Shown here in pieces: positions 16,274 through 22,344 of a stretch of 22,344 nt of DNA (its first letter is position 1; each line of letters opens with the position of its first letter). The translations under genes were made by a program, and so were the position numbers. The stretch is taken from assembly GCA_023230565.1 (NCBI GenBank), contig JALNXD010000045.1, forward strand, positions 1 to 22,344, given 5' to 3'. This DNA is from Syntrophales bacterium (GTDB lineage Bacteria > Desulfobacterota > Syntrophia > Syntrophales > UBA2210). The notes under the pieces were generated by a model. The model did no database searches, was not told the DNA's origin, and saw only the letters and a program-made list of their open reading frames with translations.

Positions 16274-18241
16274 ATGGCACCCAATACAAACAAAGATCCC
16301 ATCGGCGATCTGATCGACAAACTGCGTTCCTATTTAGGCTTTGGCGATCGTCTGAAAAATCAGTCTGCGTTACCGGCAAAGAAGCGTTTCAGCATCTGGT
16401 ATTTTGTCTTCGCCATGCTGTTGTTTTCTTATCTGCAACCGCTTTTCTTTTCTTCAAAAAAAGAGACGATTTCCTATAGTCAATTTAAAGAGTATGTCGA
16501 GCAGGGAATCGCGGGCGATTTGGTAATCGGACCTGAAAGCATCAAAGGCACGCTGGCAGGATCGCCCAAACGAGCGTTTGCCACCGTTCGGGTGAATGAT
16601 CCGGGCCTGGTGAAGATACTGGACGAACGCAAAATCAGTTATTCGGGACGGCATGAAAATAGATTTATGAGCAGCCTCCTATCCTGGGTTCTGCCCCTTG
16701 GCATTTTTTTCCTGGTCTGGCGGTTTGCCATGAAAAAGATGGGATCGAGCATGGGGGTCATGTCTTTTTCCAAAAGCAAGGCCAAAATTTTTGCGGAAAG
16801 CGACACCAAGGTCTCTTTTGCCGACGTAGCCGGAATCGATGAGGCCAGGGAAGAACTTGAGGAAGTGGTGGAATTTCTCAAAACTCCGGAGAAATTTCAG
16901 AAACTGGGGGGCAGAATACCCAAAGGCGTGCTGCTGGTCGGACCGCCGGGAACCGGCAAAACCCTTCTGGCTCGAGCCGTGGCCGGGGAGGCCAAAGTGC
17001 CATTTTTTTCCATCAGCGGGTCTGAATTCGTGGAGATGTTCGTCGGCGTAGGCGCGGCCCGCGTTCGCGATCTGTTCTCGCAGGCCGCGGCACAAGCGCC
17101 TTGTATAATCTTCATCGATGAACTGGACGCCCTGGGCAAAGCCCGGGGGATGAATGTAATGGGCGGGCATGACGAGCGGGAGCAAACCCTGAACCAGCTC
17201 CTTGTGGAGATGGACGGCTTTGATACCAATAAAGGCGTCATCATCATGGCTGCCACCAATCGGCCGGAAATCCTGGATCCGGCCTTGCTGCGCCCGGGGC
17301 GGTTAGACCGACAGGTCCTGGTGGATCGCCCGGATATCAATGGGCGGGAAGCCATCTTAAAAATCCATTCCAGGAATGTGAAACTAGGACCCGAAGTCGA
17401 TCTGCGCCAGGTCGCCGGCCGCATTCCTGGCTTCGTGGGCGCAGACCTGGCCAATATCATCAATGAAGCCGCGCTGCTGGCAGCCCGCAACGATAAGGAA
17501 ACCGTGGAGCCGATCGATTTAGACGAGGCCATCGATCGGGTGGTGGCGGGTCTGCAGAAAAAAAACCGAGTGATGAATGCGCAGGAGAAAGAAATTGTCG
17601 CCTTTCACGAATCCGGACATGCCATTGTGGCTGAATCTGTGGCTCTTGCCGATCCTGTTCATAAAATATCGATCATTCCCCGCGGAATTGCGGCACTCGG
17701 ATACACTCAACAGCAGCCCACGGAGGACCGTTATTTATTGACGCGCTCGGAGTTGAACGATCGACTGGCCGTTCTTTTGGGCGGCCGGGTAGCAGAGGAA
17801 CTGGTTTTTAATGAAATCTCCACTGGGGCACAGAGCGATCTGCAGCGGGCCTCCGACATCGCCCGGGCCATGGTCACGGAGTACGGCATGAGTGATTCCC
17901 TGGGCCTGGTGAGCTATGAGCGTCCACGCCAGGCGATGTTTCTGCCGGAAAGCTTTTCTTCCTCGGGCAAAAATTACAGCGAAGCCAAAGCCGCGCAAAT
18001 TGATGACGAGATCAAACGGTTTGTTGATGAAGCCCATCAGCGCGTGCGCAAGATCCTTTCGGAACAACGAACAGTCCTTGATGATTTGGCCCGTCTTCTT
18101 TCGCAGAAGGAAAGCATTCAAGGCGAGGAACTAAGACAGATGATGGCAGCGGCGGTACCCGGAAGAGCGTCTTCATCACCTGTTCAGCCCTCCCGAAACA
18201 CTTCTGGAAACGAGGAAAAGGGAACTGATATAATAGCGTGA
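16274..18241 (+). CDS. ftsH: FtsH, membrane AAA+ zinc metalloprotease
   Basis: This 655-aa protein has the full FtsH plan. Two membrane segments (about 40-60 and 132-152) flank a periplasmic domain. The AAA+ module has Walker A GPPGTGKT (223-230), Walker B IIFIDELDAL and the second region of homology ATNRPEILDPALLRPGRLDR. The pore loop FVEMFVG is present. The protease domain has HESGH (445-449) and the likely third zinc ligand Asp near 522 in GAQSDLQRA. After Walker B the sequence is ELDALGKARG instead of the usual EIDAVGRQRG, and a GMNVMGGHDEREQTLNQ stretch follows. This suggests a divergent or accessory paralogue rather than the housekeeping copy. AGGA lies 8 nt before ATG 16274. With HflKC it degrades membrane and some soluble proteins. 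Confidence 0.96.
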   Translation: MAPNTNKDPIGDLIDKLRSYLGFGDRLKNQSALPAKKRFSIWYFVFAMLLFSYLQPLFFSSKKETISYSQFKEYVEQGIAGDLVIGPESIKGTLAGSPKRAFATVRVNDPGLVKILDERKISYSGRHENRFMSSLLSWVLPLGIFFLVWRFAMKKMGSSMGVMSFSKSKAKIFAESDTKVSFADVAGIDEAREELEEVVEFLKTPEKFQKLGGRIPKGVLLVGPPGTGKTLLARAVAGEAKVPFFSISGSEFVEMFVGVGAARVRDLFSQAAAQAPCIIFIDELDALGKARGMNVMGGHDEREQTLNQLLVEMDGFDTNKGVIIMAATNRPEILDPALLRPGRLDRQVLVDRPDINGREAILKIHSRNVKLGPEVDLRQVAGRIPGFVGADLANIINEAALLAARNDKETVEPIDLDEAIDRVVAGLQKKNRVMNAQEKEIVAFHESGHAIVAESVALADPVHKISIIPRGIAALGYTQQQPTEDRYLLTRSELNDRLAVLLGGRVAEELVFNEISTGAQSDLQRASDIARAMVTEYGMSDSLGLVSYERPRQAMFLPESFSSSGKNYSEAKAAQIDDEIKRFVDEAHQRVRKILSEQRTVLDDLARLLSQKESIQGEELRQMMAAAVPGRASSSPVQPSRNTSGNEEKGTDIIA

Positions 18242-18342
18242 GTTGCAACACTGAACTGGACCGTGAAATAAATTGATATGATTCGGATTTTCTGATAGTT
18301 TATCTGCATTTACATCTATGCCGATAACCATGGAACCGTTGA

Positions 18343-19761
18343 ATGTTAAAAAGCTTTCTGGAAATTCACAACAACATCCTGGGGTCGATTCGCGAACCCT
18401 TGATCCTTTTAGATTCGAGTCTGAAAGTTGTAACGGCCAATCCCTCTTTTTACCGGACATTTAATGTCAAGCCCGACGAGACAGAGCGCGTGGTGATATA
18501 TGATCTGGGTAACCGGCAATGGGACATCCCCGATTTACGGAAATTGCTGGAAGATATTCTTTCTCAAAACAACAGTTTTCATGATTTTGAGGTGGAACAT
18601 GACTTTGAAACCATTGGACGCAAGATCATGCATCTGAATGCCCGGCGGATCTACGACCAAGGCAACCAGGCCCAGTTGATTCTATTTGCCATCGAGGATG
18701 TGACCGAGCGCGAATATTACAAAAAGCACCTCGAAGAGCTTGTTGAGAAACGAACGGCCGAAATAATAAAGCTCAAAGAGCAGCTCGAAGCCGAGAGAAC
18801 CTATCTTCAGGAAGAAATCAAACTGGTCTACAACCATGAGGACATCGTCGGTAAGAGCGATGCCATCAATTACGTATTTTTCAAAGTGGAACAAATCTCC
18901 GACACTGATACAAACGTGCTGATTCTCGGAGAAACCGGAACCGGTAAGGAATTGGTGGCACGCGCCGTTCACGGCACAAGCCTGCGCAAGAAACGCTCCC
19001 TGGTTAAAATGAATTGCGCCGCGTTGCCTTCGAACCTGATCGAAAGCGAACTCTTCGGCCATGAAAAAGGCGCCTTCACTGGCGCGCAATCCAGACGTTT
19101 GGGACGCTTTGAAGTGGCCGACGGCGCGACCCTGTTTTTGGACGAGATCGGCGAACTGCCGCTGGAACTGCAGCCCAAGCTACTGCGGGTTATCGAAGAC
19201 GGAGAGTTCGAACGTGTGGGCAGCTCGGAAACCAGAAAGGTGGATGTGCGTATTATTGCGGCCACCAATCGCGACCTGCAGGCGGAGGTCCAAAAGGGCG
19301 CTTTCCGGGAGGACCTGTGGTACCGGCTGAATATTTTTCCGATCACCATCCCGCCCCTGCGAGATCGCTTGGACGACATCCCGCTGTTGGTCAATTTTTA
19401 TATCGACCGGATTTCAAGAAGATTGGGCAAAGACATCAAGATGGTTCCAGCCGGCCTGATGGACGCACTGAGACACTACCATTGGCCCGGCAATGTGCGC
19501 GAACTGGGAAATGTTCTCGAACGTGCGGTGATCAGCTCCTCGGGCCCCAAACTGCGGTTGGTGGACGAACTGAAAAACCCTCGGAAAGGTACTCCCAGGC
19601 CCGATCAAACCCTGGAACAAGTCGAATACGACTATATCAAGGGCGTGCTTGAACAGACCGGCTGGAAAGTCAGCGGCAAAAACAGTGCGGCTGAAATACT
19701 GGGTCTGGAGCGCAGCACGTTGCGCGCTCGAATGCGCAAACTCAATATCCGCAAACCGTAA
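18343..19761 (+). CDS. Sigma-54-dependent transcriptional activator with PAS sensor domain
   Basis: This 472-aa protein has an N-terminal PAS domain (about 10-115, EPLILLDSSLKVVTANPSFY), a coiled-coil linker (about 118-155), an AAA+ domain and a Fis-type helix-turn-helix at the C-terminus (about 440-465, SAAEILGLERSTLRARMRKL). The AAA+ domain has Walker A GETGTGKE (196-203), the sigma-54 contact loop GAFTGA (243-248), Walker B LFLDEIGEL around Asp 267 and the WPGNVREL motif. No receiver domain is present, so it should sense a ligand or redox state through PAS, or act with a kinase. A stop codon directly precedes ATG 18343, so no longer start exists; the ribosome binding site is weak. It lies 101 bp after ftsH on the same strand. 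Its likely target is the sigma-54 promoter at 11173. Confidence 0.92.
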   Translation: MLKSFLEIHNNILGSIREPLILLDSSLKVVTANPSFYRTFNVKPDETERVVIYDLGNRQWDIPDLRKLLEDILSQNNSFHDFEVEHDFETIGRKIMHLNARRIYDQGNQAQLILFAIEDVTEREYYKKHLEELVEKRTAEIIKLKEQLEAERTYLQEEIKLVYNHEDIVGKSDAINYVFFKVEQISDTDTNVLILGETGTGKELVARAVHGTSLRKKRSLVKMNCAALPSNLIESELFGHEKGAFTGAQSRRLGRFEVADGATLFLDEIGELPLELQPKLLRVIEDGEFERVGSSETRKVDVRIIAATNRDLQAEVQKGAFREDLWYRLNIFPITIPPLRDRLDDIPLLVNFYIDRISRRLGKDIKMVPAGLMDALRHYHWPGNVRELGNVLERAVISSSGPKLRLVDELKNPRKGTPRPDQTLEQVEYDYIKGVLEQTGWKVSGKNSAAEILGLERSTLRARMRKLNIRKP

Positions 19762-20175
19762 ATCCTCAATCCCCCTTTAATTCCAAACCGCATTTAGCTT
19801 CACCACCCCCTGCGCGTAGAAACCTCGGAATATGAATAAATCACAAATCTCGGGTATTCAAGACCAACCAGAGAGAACGATAAAGAAAATTCTCATCGTG
19901 GGATGAAGATCGGCATGGCCTTTCCTGCAAATCTCCAGCAATTCTAGCTGAATGCGATTCAGTTCACACGCCTGTGCATTCAACGAGAATTGCTGCATAG
20001 GATCTGCCGTGGAATATAGTTGGACAGTCGGCCTCGACCGCCCGCTTCGATTCCCGTCATAATTCGCCTATGCTGAGGATGCGGACGGACAGAATCCGTT
20101 TTCGAGGAAAATCGAGCAGCACCAATCCAATGCTTTACGTTTATTTTTATTAAAAAATCGGTAAAAGCATGTATT
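19762..20175. other. Intergenic region with a long hairpin, no recognisable gene
   Basis: This 414-bp gap follows the activator gene. The short frames on both strands show no known family and no ribosome binding site. Its main structure is the hairpin at 19936-19995, listed separately. The end next to the IS3 remnant (20130-20175) is very AT-rich. I found no clear terminator with a T-run directly after the activator gene. Confidence 0.5.
19936..19995. repeat. 60-nt interrupted inverted repeat (long hairpin)
   Basis: The outer arms CAGCAATTCT (19936-19945) and AGAATTGCTG (19986-19995) pair perfectly. After three bases on each side the inner arms TGAATGC (19949-19955) and GCATTCA (19976-19982) pair perfectly again, around a 20-nt loop. 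The middle base of the two triplets can also pair. Weaker similarity extends outward to about 19925 and 20013. It could be a structured RNA element, a REP-like unit, a small non-autonomous transposon or a terminator for both strands. No T-run follows closely, so simple termination is the least likely. Confidence 0.6.
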
Positions 20176-20422
20176 TGATCCTGCAACAAAAAAGTGGAAT
20201 CAAAGTTAATGAAAATTATCAGTGCGATAGAGGAGATCCGCCGCTATTCCGAGATTCTCCGCCACATCAACCACTGTACGCCCTGGCTCTTCAGCGAGCT
20301 GAACAGCATTACGTTTAAAATCAGCGTCATATTTTCTTCGTTCCTGAACACTCATAATATTCCTCCTGCCATCCTTTTTATCAATGGCTTAACTGAGTGT
20401 CCACTTTTTCATAGCAGGTTCA
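20176..20422 (-). mobile_element. Internally deleted IS3-family element (247 bp, both inverted repeats kept)
   Basis: The left end read on the minus strand starts TGAACCTGCT at 20422, and the right end read on the plus strand starts TGATCCTGCA at 20176. The two 23-bp ends match at 19 positions and both finish in AAAAAGTGGA. Between them only a stub of the transposase orfA is left, with no orfB, so most of a roughly 1.2-1.5 kb IS has been lost while the ends stayed. I see no target-site duplication. The element stops 29 bp before the first CRISPR repeat. Confidence 0.7.
20206..20355 (-). pseudogene. IS3-family transposase OrfA, N-terminal stub
   Basis: ATG 20355 is preceded by GCAGGAGG about 7 nt upstream and opens a 49-codon frame to TAA at 20206. 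It begins MSVQERRKYDADFKRNAVQL and continues through RTVVDVAENLGIAADLLYR, the helix-turn-helix of IS3-family OrfA (HTH_8 type, which recognises the IS ends). After LLYR the sequence leaves the family and stops four codons later, so the leucine zipper of OrfA and the whole DDE catalytic OrfB are missing. The stub could still make a DNA-binding peptide, but it cannot transpose by itself. It is part of the mini-IS spanning 20176-20422. Confidence 0.75.
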
Positions 20423-20451
20423 CCTTGAATGTGATCATATAGGGAGTAGTC

Positions 20452-22344
20452 GTTTCAATCCACGCTCCCGCGGGGGGAGCGACATCCGGCGCTGAGCATA
20501 GGCGCGGCAACGAGCACGTTTCAATCCACGCTCCCGCGGGGGGAGCGACGGGATCCGGCGTGTTCCTGTCCCGCGCTATTATCGTTTCAATCCACGCTCC
20601 CGCGGGGGGAGCGACGATATTCATCATCTTGTAATTATTGATCAATTAAGTTTCAATCCACGCTCCCGCGGGGGGAGCGACCTTGCCTTCTCAAGTTGAG
20701 CCATTGCCTCTAAAAGTTTCAATCCACGCTCCCGCGGGGGGAGCGACCTCCGACCTTTTGAGCCGCGGCAGGGGTTAAACCGTTTCAATCCACGCTCCCG
20801 CGGGGGGAGCGACCCAGTGTTCAGCTCCCAGCCAGTAGCACCATCCTGTTTCAATCCACGCTCCCGCGGGGGGAGCGACTGGCACCACCGACATAACCAC
20901 CCTTCGTCTTTGGGTTTCAATCCACGCTCCCGCGGGGGGAGCGACGCGGTCCTATCTTCAGGCACCCTTGAGGCTGGCAAGTTTCAATCCACGCTCCCGC
21001 GGGGGGAGCGACAGAGCGGGTTAAGGGTTAAAGGTTAGTCGATCGTGTTTCAATCCACGCTCCCGCGGGGGGAGCGACCGAGGGGAAGGCGTGGCACAAA
21101 TCGTATGAGCAGTTTCAATCCACGCTCCCGCGGGGGGAGCGACCTATATCTGGCCAGCGGGTCATCGGGGATCTTTGAGTTTCAATCCACGCTCCCGCGG
21201 GGGGAGCGACGGATGATCACCGACGGACCGTACGGGTATGCTGGGTTTCAATCCACGCTCCCGCGGGGGGAGCGACGGCATCATCCTTGACAGGCAGGGG
21301 ACCACCTTTGTTTCAATCCACGCTCCCGCGGGGGGAGCGACAGGGCGCATTGCCTCAACCTCATCGGGCAACCGTGTTTCAATCCACGCTCCCGCGGGGG
21401 GAGCGACGGCTAACGGGCTCGCCTACGGATCGGTTTTCGAGTTTCAATCCACGCTCCCGCGGGGGGAGCGACAGCTGCCATTGAAGAGTTGGATCAATCG
21501 TTTCGAGTTTCAATCCACGCTCCCGCGGGGGGAGCGACGCGAGACGGACGCCGATGACGCCGGATCGGTTGAGGTTTCAATCCACGCTCCCGCGGGGGGA
21601 GCGACGATCAGCGTGCGGTAGGGAATGCCATTATAGATGTTTCAATCCACGCTCCCGCGGGGGGAGCGACGCCGATGTGCGGCAGCGTTATGTTGCTTAC
21701 GGAGTTTCAATCCACGCTCCCGCGGGGGGAGCGACTGAGCAGGAGTGTGAAGAGCTTAACCGTTTAGCAGTTTCAATCCACGCTCCCGCGGGGGGAGCGA
21801 CCGGTAATGAATTCACAGCGGGAGGTCCCTCTCGAGTTTCAATCCACGCTCCCGCGGGGGGAGCGACTGACCTGTGCGCCGTTCCCGGCCACAGTTTCAA
21901 GTTTCAATCCACGCTCCCGCGGGGGGAGCGACAAAGATCGGAAATCATGGAATCAATCATGTCTGAGTTTCAATCCACGCTCCCGCGGGGGGAGCGACCT
22001 CAGCCACCTTCAACCGCGCCCTTTCGTCCGATGTTTCAATCCACGCTCCCGCGGGGGGAGCGACCTTTTGGATGTGGTGTGTAATACCTTTGGATAATTG
22101 TTTCAATCCACGCTCCCGCGGGGGGAGCGACCTACGTGAGTGCAATTTGGTGACAACATTTATCCGTTTCAATCCACGCTCCCGCGGGGGGAGCGACTGA
22201 AATTCCTCGGTTCGTTGCTGTACCCGGTCGGTTTCAATCCACGCTCCCGCGGGGGGAGCGACGCAAATTACTCTGCGATACGCCGTACTATTCTGGTTTC
22301 AATCCACGCTCCCGCGGGGGGAGCGACCTTTAAGGTATGCCGAG
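20452..22344 (-). CRISPR. Type I-C CRISPR array, 29 repeats and 28 complete spacers, continues beyond the window
   Basis: Repeats are 32 bp, begin GTTTCAATCC and end GGAGCGAC on the plus strand. They start at 20452, 20518, 20584, 20650, 20716, 20782, 20848, 20914, 20981, 21047, 21112, 21179, 21245, 21310, 21376, 21441, 21507, 21574, 21639, 21704, 21770, 21836, 21901, 21967, 22033, 22100, 22166, 22231 and 22296. All copies look identical. Spacers are 33 bp (8), 34 bp (16) or 35 bp (4) and appear all different; a 29th is cut by the edge. The minus-strand repeat ends GTGGATTGAAAC, the 3' handle of type I-C, so I infer transcription right to left with the leader and cas genes beyond the right edge. 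The inner part of the repeat forms a GC-rich hairpin recognised by Cas5c in known systems. Confidence 0.97.

Noticed and set aside
18242..18342. A separate sigma-54 promoter for the activator gene.
   Set aside because: No GG-N10-GC site with flanking consensus was found there; the gap is short enough for co-transcription with ftsH.
19980..20189. A 69-codon minus-strand frame in the gap before the mini-IS.
   Set aside because: No family resemblance and no ribosome binding site; it ends within the 60-nt hairpin.
20194..20442. An 82-codon plus-strand frame.
   Set aside because: The minus strand of the same bases encodes the IS3 OrfA stub with a good ribosome binding site, so the plus frame is a shadow.
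20423..20451. CRISPR leader on the left side of the array.
   Set aside because: Only 29 bp separate the IS end from the first repeat, and the repeat direction (minus-strand end ATTGAAAC) puts the leader on the right.
20409..22172. Many open frames with repeated FQSTLPRGER, IHAPAGGAT or NPRSRGGS units.
   Set aside because: These are translations of the CRISPR repeats in different frames, a well-known source of false protein entries.
1..22344. tRNA or rRNA genes.
   Set aside because: No stretch with the conserved tRNA arms or rRNA sequence was recognised by eye; a covariance-model search would be decisive.

Overview
The window reads as chromosomal DNA of a moderately GC-rich Gram-negative bacterium. 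My best guess is a Desulfobacterota-type (sulfate-reducing or syntrophic) lineage. The grounds are the HflK/HflC/FtsH sequences, the HpnP-like B12 radical SAM protein, the large cyclic glucan synthase and a type I-C CRISPR repeat like those of Desulfovibrio. This is inference; no rRNA or marker gene is present.

Left part (1-10157). The C-terminal part of a flavin disulfide oxidoreductase (plus strand, cut by the window edge) overlaps tail-to-tail with a giant minus-strand gene of about 2,900 codons for a cyclic beta-1,2-glucan synthase (NdvB/ChvB type). Upstream of that gene, on the same strand, is a small secreted DUF2141 protein.

Middle scar (10428-11080). A tyrosine recombinase (Xer-like) gene survives with its ribosome binding site but is broken by several frameshifts. 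A palindrome with short direct repeats follows it and may be an old insertion-sequence end.

Central plus-strand cluster (11174-19761). A good -24/-12 (sigma-54) promoter precedes a run of co-directed genes: a 92-aa helical protein, a frameshifted KH-domain RNA-binding protein (KhpA-like), an ABM-domain protein, an HpnP-like B12 radical SAM enzyme, HflK, HflC, a small possibly frameshifted ORF, an FtsH AAA+ zinc protease, and a PAS-containing sigma-54 activator. The first and last elements fit a self-contained sigma-54-controlled membrane quality-control module (FtsH with its SPFH regulators HflKC) plus accessory factors. The sequence alone does not prove that the whole run is one transcript.

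Right part (19762-22344). A 414-bp gap holds a long hairpin. It is followed by a 247-bp internally deleted IS3-family element with both inverted repeats and a 49-codon transposase OrfA stub. It ends 29 bp before a CRISPR array of 29 identical 32-bp repeats and 28 complete spacers that continues past the window edge. By repeat orientation the array is read right to left, so the leader and any cas genes should lie beyond the right edge, and the IS remnant sits at the old, leader-distal end.
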